Shown: positions 6,308-14,681, numbered from the stretch's first letter. The stretch is DNA of 16,072 nt from Nitrosopumilus sp. UBA526 (GCA_002506665.1 DAXZ01000065.1:1-16072), one strand, 5' to 3'. Numbers and translations are program-made. Notes: generated by a model from the letters alone, not told the origin.

Positions 6308-7062
6308 TGTAGTCCCCAGCGGGACATTACCTTGTTCTCTAGTCTCTTAAAGACAATGCTGTCTATTGCCAGACCTATTACCATGATTACCATCATTATT
6401 GCAATAACTTGAGATACGTCATTGAGGGAGCGTCCTGCATTTATCAGAAATCCCAGTCCCAAAAACGAGAACAGTATCTCTGCGCCTATTATGCCACGCC
6501 ATGCAAATGCCCATCCCTGCTTAAAACCTGAGATCATGTATGGAAATGCCGCCGGAATCAGTACTGCAATAATCAGTTGATTGCCTCTTGCACCCATATT
6601 TCTTGCAGCTTCAATAAAGTGTGGATCGATGTTTTTAACCCCTGTGTAGGTGTTGATTGTGACAGCAAAGATAGAACCAATGGCAGTCACAAAGATTATT
6701 CCCACATCAGTCAGACCAAACCAGAGTATGGCCAACGGAACCCAGGCAATAGATGGAATTGATTGCAGTCCCAAGACCAGAGAGCCAATAGTTTGGTTTA
6801 TTGCCTCAACTCTTGCCATAAATATCCCAAGTATTATTCCACCACCTGTTGCAATAACTAGTCCAATAGAGAGACGCCACATGCTAGTTGCAATGCCAGA
6901 AAACAAGCTGCCATCTGTTGCGCCAAAAGCCAGGTCTTGCATCACCTCGTATGGAGACGGAAATATATTATCAGGCCATATTCCTATCATGGCAATAATT
7001 TGCCAGACTGCAACAATTCCTATGTAAAATGCAATTCTGTAAGGTAGAAAATTTCTTGCCAA
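6304..7062 (-). CDS. ABC importer permease, nitrate/sulfonate/taurine type
   Basis: The membrane subunit, of the SsuC/TauC/NrtB kind (BPD_transp_1 fold), 252 residues with about six transmembrane helices. The cytoplasmic EAA loop that docks to the ATPase is clear: EAARNMGARGNQLIIAVLIP (151-170), continuing into AAFPYMISGFKQGWAFAWRG. The segments LQSIPSIAWVPLAILWFGL (99-117) and FLGLGFLINAG (200-210) are typical of the subfamily. It is the last gene of the operon and begins one nucleotide after the ATPase stop codon, so the two are presumably translationally coupled. The substrate is not determined; subfamily members import nitrate, sulfonates, taurine, cyanate or thiamin precursors. Confidence 0.9.
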   Translation of the reverse strand: MARNFLPYRIAFYIGIVAVWQIIAMIGIWPDNIFPSPYEVMQDLAFGATDGSLFSGIATSMWRLSIGLVIATGGGIILGIFMARVEAINQTIGSLVLGLQSIPSIAWVPLAILWFGLTDVGIIFVTAIGSIFAVTINTYTGVKNIDPHFIEAARNMGARGNQLIIAVLIPAAFPYMISGFKQGWAFAWRGIIGAEILFSFLGLGFLINAGRSLNDVSQVIAIMMVIMVIGLAIDSIVFKRLENKVMSRWGLH

Positions 7063-7063
7063 G

Positions 7064-7813
7064 TTACACCTCGGGTCGAAGTCTTGCCGTGATCTCGGCT
7101 TTTATCTCGTCCAAGGAACCATCTTCAGGCACCCTAGGCCTAGGAAGATTATTGTAAACCTCTTTGTTGATTACAGATGGACGATTACTAAACACCGCAA
7201 TCCTAGTTCCAAGGGCAGCAGCCTCTGCAACATTGTGAGTTACAAACAAGATGGTCTTTTTTGTCTTTTCCCAGATTAACTGCATCTCAACTAGGAGCAG
7301 ATTACGGGTCTGATCATCAAGGGCTGCAAAGGGCTCGTCCATTAATAGTACGTCAGGATCCATTGCAAGTGCCCTAGCTATAGCTACACGTTGTTTCATT
7401 CCAGTGGAGAGCTGGTGTGTGTAAAAGCCTGCAAATTTTGTCAGTTGCATCATGTCCAGGTATCTGTGCGATATCTTTGATCGTTCTTCTTTTGGAATAC
7501 CTGCCATCTTTAATCCAAATTCCACATTGTCTTGAACATCAAGCCACGGAAACAATGCTCCCTCTTGAAATACCATTATTCTCTCAGGGCCTGTCTCAGT
7601 AACACTGCGTCCATCAAAGAGTATTTGACCGTCATCTGGAGTCTCGAGTCCTGCAACTATTCTCAAAAAGGTAGATTTGCCACAGCCAGAAGGGCCAACT
7701 AGGCAGACAAAGTCGCCTGCCTCAACCTTGAGATCAATGCCTCCCAGAGCTTGGAGTTTGTGAGAGTCATGACTAAAGTATTTTACAATGTTTCTTGCCT
7801 CAAGCTTGGTCAT
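7064..7813 (-). CDS. ABC importer ATPase, nitrate/sulfonate/taurine type
   Basis: The nucleotide-binding subunit that powers the importer, 249 residues on the cytoplasmic face. All ABC motifs are present: Walker A GPSGCGKST (40-48), Q-loop Q83 in VFQEGALFPWLDV, signature LSTGMKQRVAIARAL (135-149), Walker B VLLMDEPFAALD (155-166) and H-loop H193 in FVTHNVAEA. The third signature residue is Thr where LSGGM is usual; this is a tolerated but uncommon variant. The FPWLDVQDNV and MDEPFAALDDQTR blocks point to the SsuB/TauB/NrtD subfamily. The ATG overlaps the binding-protein stop by 4 nt (ATGA), and the permease follows after one nucleotide. Confidence 0.92.
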   Translation of the reverse strand: MTKLEARNIVKYFSHDSHKLQALGGIDLKVEAGDFVCLVGPSGCGKSTFLRIVAGLETPDDGQILFDGRSVTETGPERIMVFQEGALFPWLDVQDNVEFGLKMAGIPKEERSKISHRYLDMMQLTKFAGFYTHQLSTGMKQRVAIARALAMDPDVLLMDEPFAALDDQTRNLLLVEMQLIWEKTKKTILFVTHNVAEAAALGTRIAVFSNRPSVINKEVYNNLPRPRVPEDGSLDEIKAEITARLRPEV

Positions 7814-8814
7814 GTGTTATCCTCCTTGATATCATAAAAGATTCCGGACAGGTCATATCCGTTTCGTCCCAAATATCCTAGCGCATCTGCTTTTTTGGCA
7901 AATGACAATACAGAGTCAGGCAATGGGTCTGCTGTGATCAATATGTTAGAGAATGCGGTGTCTACAACATTATCAGGCAGGGATTGTCCTAGATAGGAAT
8001 CCACAAAGTCATTGAATATAGCTCGGGTATTGATTGGGTTTTGGTTTATCCAAGACGCGGTTTTATTATGCGAGTCTAACAGACTTGAAACTAGAACCGG
8101 GTTTTTTCTCACATAGTCTTCATTTCCAATCAAGAGGACTGATGCAAATTTTCTGTCAGGCCACAGGTCTTCTTCATAGAATAGTCGTTTTCCGTCTAGT
8201 TCAGTTTCAAGTATTGTAGCCCAAGGTTCTGCCACCCACGCGCCGTCAATATCACCTTTTACAAATAACGTGTAGATGTCAGGATTTGGTATGTTGTAAA
8301 TTATAACAGAGCCGCCTTTGTCAGCAGGTTTTAAACCATTCTCAGACAGATAGTGACGCAGCGATACGTCCTGAGTATTGCCTATTTGAGGGGCGGCAAT
8401 CTTTTTGCCTGCAAAGTCTGATGCATTGTTTATCTCAGATGTCTCATGAACTACAAAGCTTGCGCCTCCACTAGCAGCTCCTGCAAGAATCTTTACGTTG
8501 TGGTTCTCGGAATTCAGAAATCCGGTGATTGCCGGACCTGGTCCCACATATGCAAGGTCAATAGAATTAGCAAACAGTGACTCTATGGCCTGAGGTCCGC
8601 TATCAAAAACCCTGGTCTCGATTCTTGTCTCATCGCCAATGTCGTTTTGAAAGAATCCGTTCTCTATTCCCACTATCGGAATGGCATGTCCGATATTTGC
8701 AAAGTATGCTATTCTGAGTTTAGGATCGTCTGTACCATCAGAACTGTAGGTTATTCCCAGTATAGATAGCAGTATTGCAGCTGCTACAGTGGGGATTACT
8801 AGGCGCGTTTTCAT
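7810..8814 (-). CDS. ABC importer substrate-binding protein (SsuA/TauA/NMT1-like)
   Basis: The extracytoplasmic binding protein of the importer, 334 residues. The N-terminus has two basic residues followed by a hydrophobic stretch (VIPTVAAAILLSILGITY, 6-23). This is either a signal peptide or an uncleaved membrane anchor; no lipobox cysteine is present. The periplasmic-binding fold is shown by LRIAYFANIGHAIPIVGIE (33-51), DLAYVGPGPAITGF (85-98), KIAAPQIGNTQD and DGAWVAEPWAT, all typical of the nitrate/sulfonate/taurine family. The substrate cannot be read from the sequence. It is the first gene of the three-gene operon, with a TATA box 26 nt upstream of the ATG. Confidence 0.9.
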   Translation of the reverse strand: MKTRLVIPTVAAAILLSILGITYSSDGTDDPKLRIAYFANIGHAIPIVGIENGFFQNDIGDETRIETRVFDSGPQAIESLFANSIDLAYVGPGPAITGFLNSENHNVKILAGAASGGASFVVHETSEINNASDFAGKKIAAPQIGNTQDVSLRHYLSENGLKPADKGGSVIIYNIPNPDIYTLFVKGDIDGAWVAEPWATILETELDGKRLFYEEDLWPDRKFASVLLIGNEDYVRKNPVLVSSLLDSHNKTASWINQNPINTRAIFNDFVDSYLGQSLPDNVVDTAFSNILITADPLPDSVLSFAKKADALGYLGRNGYDLSGIFYDIKEDNT

Positions 8815-8836
8815 AAAACAGCGTTATATTAGGCGG

Positions 8837-8844
8837 TTAAATAA
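8837..8844 (-). promoter_or_regulatory. TATA box for the ABC importer operon
   Basis: TTATTTAA on the minus strand, centred 26-27 nt upstream of the binding-protein ATG, predicts a leaderless transcript. It is one of the best promoter matches in the window. Confidence 0.6.
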
Positions 8845-8855
8845 TCATCGAATTT

Positions 8856-8867
8856 TAGCTTAAGCTA
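8856..8867. promoter_or_regulatory. 12-bp palindrome between the divergent ABC and argG operons
   Basis: TAGCTTAAGCTA is a perfect palindrome lying between the two divergent promoters, about 12 nt beyond the ABC TATA box and 35 nt before the argG TATA box. The position suits a regulator of either or both operons. The binding protein is unknown. Confidence 0.3.
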
Positions 8868-8901
8868 GCCCAAAAAATTTCCAGACAGAGCACATCACAA
8901 A

Positions 8902-8910
8902 AGATAAATT
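8902..8910 (+). promoter_or_regulatory. TATA box for the argG-lysWXYZJ operon
   Basis: AGATAAATT is centred about 31 nt upstream of the argG ATG, so the leader would be at most a few nucleotides. It is the only TATA-like block at a suitable distance. Confidence 0.45.
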
Positions 8911-8936
8911 CCAAAATGCGACCGAAAAGATGATTC

Positions 8937-10136
8937 ATGACTCAGAAAGGAATTCTCGCATTCTCGGGTGGGCTAGATACGTCTGTGGTTGTAAAGTATC
9001 TGCAAGACGAATATGACATGGACGTCATTACAGTTACAGTCAATGTCGGACAGGGAGACGATGCCAAGAGAATTGCGGCCAAGGCCAAAGACCTTGGTGT
9101 AAAGAGACACTATAACATAGATTCAAGAACCGAGTTTGTCAAGGACTATATTTTTCCTTCAATCAAAGCCAATGCACTTTATCAAAAAAAATACTGTCTT
9201 GCAACAGCTCTTACTAGACCATTGATTGCAAACAAAGTCTTGGAGATTGCAAGAAAGGAAAAGGTGACAGCACTTGCACATGGCTGCTCAGGCAAAGGAA
9301 ATGATCAGGTACGGTTTGACATTGCGCTACGTTCTGGTTCTGATCTTCCCATCATAGCTCCGATAAGGGACAAGAATTTGGATAGGGATACAGAACTAAA
9401 GTTTGCAAAGAAACACGGGATAAAGATTGATTCTGTTGCAAAAAAATTCAGCGTTGATCAAAACCTGTGGGGACGAGCCATAGAGGGCGGAGTACTAGAG
9501 AACCCATACAAGGAGCCACCTGATGATGTGTTTCTTTGGGTAAAGACTGCAAACATGTCAGACAGGCCATCATATCTAGAGATAGAGTTTAAGAAAGGAA
9601 TTCCTACAAAGGTAGACGGCAAGGTAATGGAGCCGCAGAAACTCGTAGAATATATCAACAAAAAGGCAGGCAATGCAGGTGTCGGAATATCTGATCATAT
9701 TGAGGACAGGGTTGTTGGAATTAAATCCCGTGAGGTGTACGAGACTCCGGCAGCAACATGTCTTATAGAGGCGCATGCAGACCTAGAAAAGATGGTGCAC
9801 ACAAAGCACGAGAACCAGTTCAAGTCAATTATAGATGATCAGTGGGCATATCTGGCATATTCAGGACTCTGGCAGGACCCACTAAAGGCAGACCTGGATG
9901 GATTTATCCAGACATCACAAAGAGTAGTCTCAGGAACAGTGAAACTAAAGATGTACAAGGGAAGTCTCAGGGTTGTCGGAAGAAAATCAGATAACTCACT
10001 TTATAGTCACAGCATTGCAACTTATGGAACAGAATCCACGTTTGATCAAAGACAGGCCAAGGGATTTGTCAAACTGTGGGGAATGCAGTCAACAGAAGCT
10101 AATAAATTACAAGAGAAAAGGTCAACAAAAACATGA
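8937..10136 (+). CDS. argG: Argininosuccinate synthase
   Basis: Joins citrulline and aspartate, using ATP, to form argininosuccinate: the penultimate step of arginine synthesis, in the cytosol. The PP-loop ATP site is SGGLDTS (10-16) in LAFSGGLDTSVVVKYL. Further family blocks are YCLATALTRPLIA, AHGCSGKGNDQVRF and APIRD, and LIEAHADLEKM in the C-terminal region. The 399 residues are the normal length. It heads the operon, and its TGA overlaps the lysW ATG (ATGA at 10133-10136), so the two are probably translationally coupled. Its presence at the head of the LysW cassette indicates that the cassette makes ornithine for arginine. argF and argH are not in the window. Confidence 0.97.
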   Translation: MTQKGILAFSGGLDTSVVVKYLQDEYDMDVITVTVNVGQGDDAKRIAAKAKDLGVKRHYNIDSRTEFVKDYIFPSIKANALYQKKYCLATALTRPLIANKVLEIARKEKVTALAHGCSGKGNDQVRFDIALRSGSDLPIIAPIRDKNLDRDTELKFAKKHGIKIDSVAKKFSVDQNLWGRAIEGGVLENPYKEPPDDVFLWVKTANMSDRPSYLEIEFKKGIPTKVDGKVMEPQKLVEYINKKAGNAGVGISDHIEDRVVGIKSREVYETPAATCLIEAHADLEKMVHTKHENQFKSIIDDQWAYLAYSGLWQDPLKADLDGFIQTSQRVVSGTVKLKMYKGSLRVVGRKSDNSLYSHSIATYGTESTFDQRQAKGFVKLWGMQSTEANKLQEKRSTKT

Positions 10137-10300
10137 ACTGCCCAGAATGTGATGCAACAATAAACATCCAAGATGATGCCTCGGTGGGAGAGATTGTCTC
10201 CTGTCCTGATTGTGGCGCTGACTTTGAGATCGCAAAAAAAGACGGATCAAACATTGAGCTAAAGCAAGCAGAGACCGTAGGCGAAGACTGGGGAGAGTAA
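10133..10300 (+). CDS. lysW: Amino-group carrier protein LysW
   Basis: A 55-residue acidic protein that carries the growing lysine or ornithine precursor bound to the gamma-carboxyl of its C-terminal Glu. This protects the amino group in place of acetylation. Two CxxC pairs form the zinc site: CPEC (3-6) and CPDC (24-27) followed by GADFEI. The conserved C-terminal motif EDWGE (51-55) ends exactly at the stop codon, as required for conjugation. The start ATG overlaps the argG stop, and the TAA overlaps the lysX ATG by one base (TAATG). It is too short for ordinary ORF length cut-offs and easily missed. Confidence 0.95.
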   Translation: MNCPECDATINIQDDASVGEIVSCPDCGADFEIAKKDGSNIELKQAETVGEDWGE

Positions 10301-11157
10301 TGGCCAAAGTCTGTATTGTCTTTGACCGCCTGAGAACAGAAGAAAAGATGCTGCAAAAGACGGCATCTGAACTAGGATGCGATGCAGTGATGCTTGATGC
10401 AAAGATCACACAAATTAATACAGACAGCAGGAGAGAAGATTATGACATCGGAGACATAGTTCTGGAGAGATGTGTGAGTTATTTTAGAGGACTGCATTTT
10501 ACTGCATGTCTGGAATTTCTAGACATGCCTGTCCTAAACATGTTTGAGGTTGCAAATATCTGTGGAAACAAGATGCTGATGACTATGCGGTTAAAAAAGA
10601 ATAATATTCCAACGCCAAAGACATACTTTTCTTTTTCGAGTGATGGTGCAGTAAAGAATTTGGAGAAAGTGGGATTCCCCCTAGTCATAAAGCCTGTAAT
10701 TGGTAGCTGGGGCAGAGGAGTCATGCCAATCAGAGACAGGGATACCATGGAGGCGGCTTTTGAGATAAGAGATATTACAGACAGCCCGCATGACAGAATC
10801 TACTATTTGCAGGAACTAGTCAAGAGACCTCCAAGGGACATCAGAGTGATAACCATAGGGGATGAGGCAGTTGCTGCAATGTACAGAAAGTCCTCTGGGG
10901 GATTTAAGACAAATATTGCACTGGGCGCTGATCCGGAGATCTGTGAGATTACAAAGGATATTGAGGATATGGCCACAAAGGCATCAAAGGCCATGGGAGG
11001 CGGAATCCTAGGAGTTGACATGATGGAAGACCAAGATAGAGGTCTAGTTGTACACGAGGTCAACAATACCGTAGAATTCAAGGGACTGGCAAGAGTTGCC
11101 AAGCGAGACATACCAAAAGAGATGATAAAATTTGCCCTAGACTATATTAGGAAATAA
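10300..11157 (+). CDS. lysX: LysW ligase LysX/ArgX (ATP-grasp)
   Basis: Attaches alpha-aminoadipate (lysine branch) or glutamate (arginine branch) to the C-terminal Glu of LysW with ATP. The 285 residues show the ATP-grasp fold: PLVIKPVIGSWGRGV (127-141) with nucleotide-binding K131 and a Gly-rich loop, YYLQELVKRPPRDIRV (168-183), GGGILGVDMME (233-243), and the metal-binding EVNNTVEFKG (253-262). The RimK-like N-terminal domain begins VCIVFDRLRTEEKML. It starts within the lysW stop codon. Only one copy is present in the cassette. Whether it prefers aminoadipate, glutamate or both cannot be read with certainty; the neighbours (argG and homocitrate synthase) favour dual use. Confidence 0.93.
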   Translation: MAKVCIVFDRLRTEEKMLQKTASELGCDAVMLDAKITQINTDSRREDYDIGDIVLERCVSYFRGLHFTACLEFLDMPVLNMFEVANICGNKMLMTMRLKKNNIPTPKTYFSFSSDGAVKNLEKVGFPLVIKPVIGSWGRGVMPIRDRDTMEAAFEIRDITDSPHDRIYYLQELVKRPPRDIRVITIGDEAVAAMYRKSSGGFKTNIALGADPEICEITKDIEDMATKASKAMGGGILGVDMMEDQDRGLVVHEVNNTVEFKGLARVAKRDIPKEMIKFALDYIRK

Positions 11158-11160
11158 ATT
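11152..11160 (+). promoter_or_regulatory. Possible internal promoter before lysY
   Basis: AAATAAATT spans the lysX stop codon and is centred 30 nt upstream of the lysY ATG. The 28-nt gap before lysY is the only real intercistronic space in the operon, and no Shine-Dalgarno sequence is visible in it. This suggests a secondary leaderless transcript. The evidence is positional only. Confidence 0.3.
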
Positions 11161-11185
11161 ATACTCCATCACGCAATCCTATATC

Positions 11186-12232
11186 ATGAAGGTAGGAGTC
11201 ATCGGAGCATCAGGATATGTGGGTGGAGAGACGCTTCGTCTGCTAGTCAACCATCCAGACGTTGAGATCTCAACTGTTACATCAAGACAGCATGTAGGAG
11301 AATACCTACACAGAATTCAGCCAAGCTTGAAGGGATTCACCGATCTTACCTTCTCAGAGTTGGATTATGACAAAATAACAAACCAGTGTGACCTGGTCTT
11401 TACGGCAGTTCCACACGGTACTGCAACAGAAATTGTAAAGGCCCTCTATGATAGAGGAGTCAAGATAATTGATCTGAGTGCAGACTATAGATTGCATGAA
11501 CAAGACGCGTATGAGAAATGGTATGGCTGGGAACATCCACATCCGGAATATCTAGCAAAATCAGTCTTTGGTGTGCCAGAGCTGCACAGAGACAAGATCA
11601 AAGATGCACAGCTAGTCTCTTGTCCCGGATGTATGGCCGTAACGTCAATACTAGCACTTGCGCCGCTGATTCGAGATAACATTATTGATACCAAACACAT
11701 CATAGTAGATTCAAAGATTGGTTCATCAGGTGCGGGTTCCGGATCCGGGACAGCGCATGCAATGAGGGCAGGAGTGATAAGACCTTACAAGCCGGCAAAA
11801 CACAGACACACCGGTGAGATTGAACAGGAGCTCAGCGAGATTGCGGGAAAAAAGATTAATGTCTCAATGAGTCCACATGCCGTAGATCTAGTCCGAGGAA
11901 TATTGTGCACAAACCATACGTTTATGGAAAAAGAGATGGATGAAAAAGATCTGTGGAAGCTGTATCGCAAGGCATATGGCGATGAGAAATTTATCAGACT
12001 GATAAGGGACAAGAATGGGCTGTACAAGTTTCCAGATCCAAAGTTCGTGGTTGGTTCAAACTTTTGTGACATTGGATTTGATTTAGATGAAGATAACAAC
12101 AGACTGATTGCCTTGTCTGCATCAGATAACCTGATGAAGGGGGCGGCAGGCTCTGCCATTCAGAACATGAACATAATGTGTGGTTTTGATGAGATGGACG
12201 GACTACGATACACCCCGCTTACTCCCGTTTAG
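11186..12232 (+). CDS. lysY: LysW-linked acyl-phosphate reductase LysY (ArgC family)
   Basis: Uses NADPH to reduce the LysW-bound aminoadipyl or glutamyl phosphate to the semialdehyde; homologous to N-acetyl-gamma-glutamyl-phosphate reductase. The N-terminal Rossmann motif is VGVIGASGYVGGETLRLL (3-20). The catalytic cysteine is C149 in VSCPGCMAVT. SKIGSSGAGSG and the HRHTGEIEQEL segment are typical of the family. The 348 residues are a normal length. The lysZ start lies 2 nt beyond the stop codon. By sequence it could be called argC; LysY is preferred because the cassette carries LysW and LysX. Confidence 0.93.
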   Translation: MKVGVIGASGYVGGETLRLLVNHPDVEISTVTSRQHVGEYLHRIQPSLKGFTDLTFSELDYDKITNQCDLVFTAVPHGTATEIVKALYDRGVKIIDLSADYRLHEQDAYEKWYGWEHPHPEYLAKSVFGVPELHRDKIKDAQLVSCPGCMAVTSILALAPLIRDNIIDTKHIIVDSKIGSSGAGSGSGTAHAMRAGVIRPYKPAKHRHTGEIEQELSEIAGKKINVSMSPHAVDLVRGILCTNHTFMEKEMDEKDLWKLYRKAYGDEKFIRLIRDKNGLYKFPDPKFVVGSNFCDIGFDLDEDNNRLIALSASDNLMKGAAGSAIQNMNIMCGFDEMDGLRYTPLTPV

Positions 12233-12234
12233 AT

Positions 12235-13038
12235 ATGATTACAATCAAGATTGGTGGAAGTGTAGTAGATGACTTGGATCCATCAACAGTTGCAGACATA
12301 AAAAAGGTAGCAGATACTGAGGGCATAATAATCGTCCATGGTGGTGGAAAGGAGGTCACGAGAGTTTGCCGACAGCTTGGAAAAGAACCCAGGTTTGTAA
12401 CATCGCCGGGTGGCATAAAAAGTAGATATACTGACATGGAGACTGTAGAGATTTTTACCATGGTAATGTCAGGAAGAATAAACAAGAGCATAGTTCAGAT
12501 GCTTCAGAAAAATGGCATCAATGCAATCGGCCTTTCAGGTGTAGATGCCAGGATTATCGAGGCAGATAGGAAGAAGAGATTGTTTATCAAAAATGAGAAA
12601 GGTAGAAAGCAGGCAATTGATGGCGGATACACGGGAAAGATAAGAAACGTGAACTCTGGATTCATAAAACTGCTCTTAGAGCATGGCCTTACTCCTGTAA
12701 TTGCACCTGTTGCAATAGGTGCCGAGTCTGAGTTTCTCAATGTTGACGGCGACAGGGCGGCAGCATACGTTGCAGCTAGTGTAGGATGTGACAAGGTACT
12801 ATTCATTACAGATGTGGATGGATTGCTAATAGATGACAAGCTAGTTACAAATTTGACACAGTCAGAGGCAAAAGAGATCATGCCAAGCATAGGACATGGA
12901 ATGGAAAAGAAGATTTTGGCATCAACTGAGGCACTAGACATGGGAGTCAGAGAAGCACTCATTGGAAGCGGCAGGAGGGCAAATCCAATATCGGCGGCCA
13001 TCTCACACGATAATTGTACGGTGATTAAGCATGGGTGA
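12235..13038 (+). CDS. lysZ: LysW-linked aminoadipate/glutamate kinase LysZ (ArgB family)
   Basis: Phosphorylates the side-chain carboxyl of aminoadipate or glutamate carried on LysW. It has the amino-acid kinase fold, 267 residues. The ATP-binding strand is IKIGGSVVDD (4-13), and the Gly-rich loop IIIVHGGGKEVTRV follows at 31-44. NVDGDRAAAYVAASVGCDKVLFITDVDGLL is the typical second half. The C-terminus keeps the GMEKKILASTEALDMGV helix of the family. The substrate-pocket region GGIKSRYTDMETVEIFTMVM (near residue 60) is the LysZ-like form. It starts 2 nt after lysY, and its end overlaps lysJ by 8 nt. Confidence 0.93.
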   Translation: MITIKIGGSVVDDLDPSTVADIKKVADTEGIIIVHGGGKEVTRVCRQLGKEPRFVTSPGGIKSRYTDMETVEIFTMVMSGRINKSIVQMLQKNGINAIGLSGVDARIIEADRKKRLFIKNEKGRKQAIDGGYTGKIRNVNSGFIKLLLEHGLTPVIAPVAIGAESEFLNVDGDRAAAYVAASVGCDKVLFITDVDGLLIDDKLVTNLTQSEAKEIMPSIGHGMEKKILASTEALDMGVREALIGSGRRANPISAAISHDNCTVIKHG

Positions 13039-14212
13039 GGATCAGTTTATGGGAAATCTCTATCAGAGGTTTCCAGTTACAATAGAGAGGGGCCTTGGAT
13101 CCCATGTATGGGATATAGACGGCAAGGAATACATTGACTGCATGAGTGGATACGGTGTGGCGCTAGTAGGCCACAAGAACACCAGGGTCAACAATGCAAT
13201 AAAGGAACAGATTGACAAGATAATTACAGTACACAGTTCGTTGTACAACAAGACAAGAGAAGAGTTCTTGACTACACTTGTAGGACTAGCTCCCGAGGGT
13301 CTTACACAAGTTCATCTAAACAACAGCGGGGCAGAGGCAATAGAGGCCGCAATGAAATTTGCAAGAAAGTTTACTGGCAAGAAAGGAATGGTCGCCATGA
13401 AAGGATCTTACCACGGAAAGTCATTTGGTGCACTATCACTTACATTTAATCCCAAATACAGAAAGGCGTTTGCCCCACTAGTAGACAAAGTCACCTTTGC
13501 GTCATATGGCGACATAGAGTCACTGCGTCAGGCAATTGACGATGACACAGCATTTGTTATTTTGGAGCCAATACAAGGGGAGAGCGGGATAATTGTTGCC
13601 CCCCAAGGATTTTTGCAAAAAGTTAGAGAAATATGTAATCAGAGAGGAATTGTGCTTATCTTCGATGAGATACAGGCAGGCTTGGGAAGGACAGGCAGGT
13701 TATGGGCATGTGATCATTGGGATACTGTGCCAGATATTTTATGTCTTGCAAAAGGGATTGCAGGCGGGGTTCCCATGGGCGCGACTCTGGTAAGACCAGA
13801 CATACTGGCAGCTATGAGCAAGGGAGAGCACTCGTCTACATTTGGAGGAAATCCCATATCCTGTGCTGCAGGAATAGCAGCTCTTAGAGCCATTACAGAA
13901 GATGGTCTCATTGAGAATGCAGAAAAGATGGGAGAGCTGTTCAGAAAAGGACTAGAGGAGATAAAGGAGAGGCACACGATGATCAGAGAGATTCGTGGCA
14001 AGGGCCTGATGATAGGAATTGAGATAAAGTTTGAGGTCAGAGACATACTCATGGCGTTGATAAAGAGAGGCATTCTAATGCTATATTCTGGAAGAAACGT
14101 TCTTAGAATTCTCCCCCCGCTTGTAATATCAAAAGAGGACGTAACCAAAGTTTTACATGCTCTTGATTCCATACTAACAGAAGAGGAGCAAAAAAGGAAT
14201 GTACAGAGATAA
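13031..14212 (+). CDS. lysJ: LysW-linked aminotransferase LysJ (ArgD family)
   Basis: A pyridoxal-phosphate class III aminotransferase that converts LysW-bound aminoadipate or glutamate semialdehyde to LysW-lysine or LysW-ornithine, usually with glutamate as donor. The 393 residues show the NNSGAEAIEAAMKFARK cofactor region (97-113), the ILEPIQGESG block (177-186), D212 in FDEIQAGLGRTG for the pyridine nitrogen, and Schiff-base lysine K241 in CLAKGIAGGVPMG. The start lies inside lysZ (8-nt overlap), with a GGTGA ribosome-binding-like sequence 6 nt before it; ATG 13049 is the alternative. The Lrp regulator gene begins inside its 3' end (14-nt overlap). The downstream deprotecting hydrolase (LysK) is not in the window. 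Confidence 0.94.
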   Translation: MGEDQFMGNLYQRFPVTIERGLGSHVWDIDGKEYIDCMSGYGVALVGHKNTRVNNAIKEQIDKIITVHSSLYNKTREEFLTTLVGLAPEGLTQVHLNNSGAEAIEAAMKFARKFTGKKGMVAMKGSYHGKSFGALSLTFNPKYRKAFAPLVDKVTFASYGDIESLRQAIDDDTAFVILEPIQGESGIIVAPQGFLQKVREICNQRGIVLIFDEIQAGLGRTGRLWACDHWDTVPDILCLAKGIAGGVPMGATLVRPDILAAMSKGEHSSTFGGNPISCAAGIAALRAITEDGLIENAEKMGELFRKGLEEIKERHTMIREIRGKGLMIGIEIKFEVRDILMALIKRGILMLYSGRNVLRILPPLVISKEDVTKVLHALDSILTEEEQKRNVQR

Positions 14213-14618
14213 GATAGACGAAAAAATTATCATATACCTCAAGGAGAATTCTAGAGAGTCGTTTGTAGAGATTGGTAAAAAGATAGGGATATCAGAGTCA
14301 GCAGTACGAAGACGTGTAAAGAACCTCGTAGATAACAAGACCATAAGCAAATTCACCCTAGAGTTAGGTGAGGAGGACACCACAAGCGCCATAGTCCTAG
14401 TCTCAGTAGACTCTGCAACAGACACATCCAAGGTATCATACAGACTTGCAAAGTTGAGTGGCGTCAAGACAGTCTATGAGATTACAGGACAGTATGACAT
14501 TGCAACGATTATTAGTGCAACAAACATTGCAAAAATAAATAGCAGTATTGATGCCCTAAGAAAGATTCCCGGAGTGACAGACAGCAATACAGTCATTATC
14601 CTAAGAAAAATTATCTAA
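14199..14618 (+). CDS. Lrp/AsnC-family transcriptional regulator (LysM-like)
   Basis: A 139-residue regulator. The N-terminal helix-turn-helix covers about residues 5-50 (DEKIIIYLKENSRESFVEIGKKIGISESAVRRRVKNLVDN). The C-terminal RAM effector-binding domain covers about residues 62-139 (SAIVLVSV, the GVKTVYEITGQYDIATII block, and IPGVTDSNTVIIL). It sits inside the 3' end of lysJ, so it is co-transcribed with the LysW cassette. In Sulfolobus, the Lrp-type LysM is encoded with the lysine genes and responds to lysine. The same role is likely here by position and family, but lysine binding is not shown by the sequence. Targets may include its own operon and the homocitrate synthase promoter just downstream. 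Confidence 0.9.
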   Translation: MYRDKIDEKIIIYLKENSRESFVEIGKKIGISESAVRRRVKNLVDNKTISKFTLELGEEDTTSAIVLVSVDSATDTSKVSYRLAKLSGVKTVYEITGQYDIATIISATNIAKINSSIDALRKIPGVTDSNTVIILRKII

Positions 14619-14681
14619 AAACGACTTTCGTTTCAATGTTTCATTTTATGACTATATTAGGATCAATATTGCCTATATTTA

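Noticed and set aside
9458..9776. Minus-strand open frames inside argG and similar opposite-strand frames in other genes
   Set aside because: They lie wholly within well-supported genes and have low-complexity, Ser/Cys-rich translations typical of antisense shadows.
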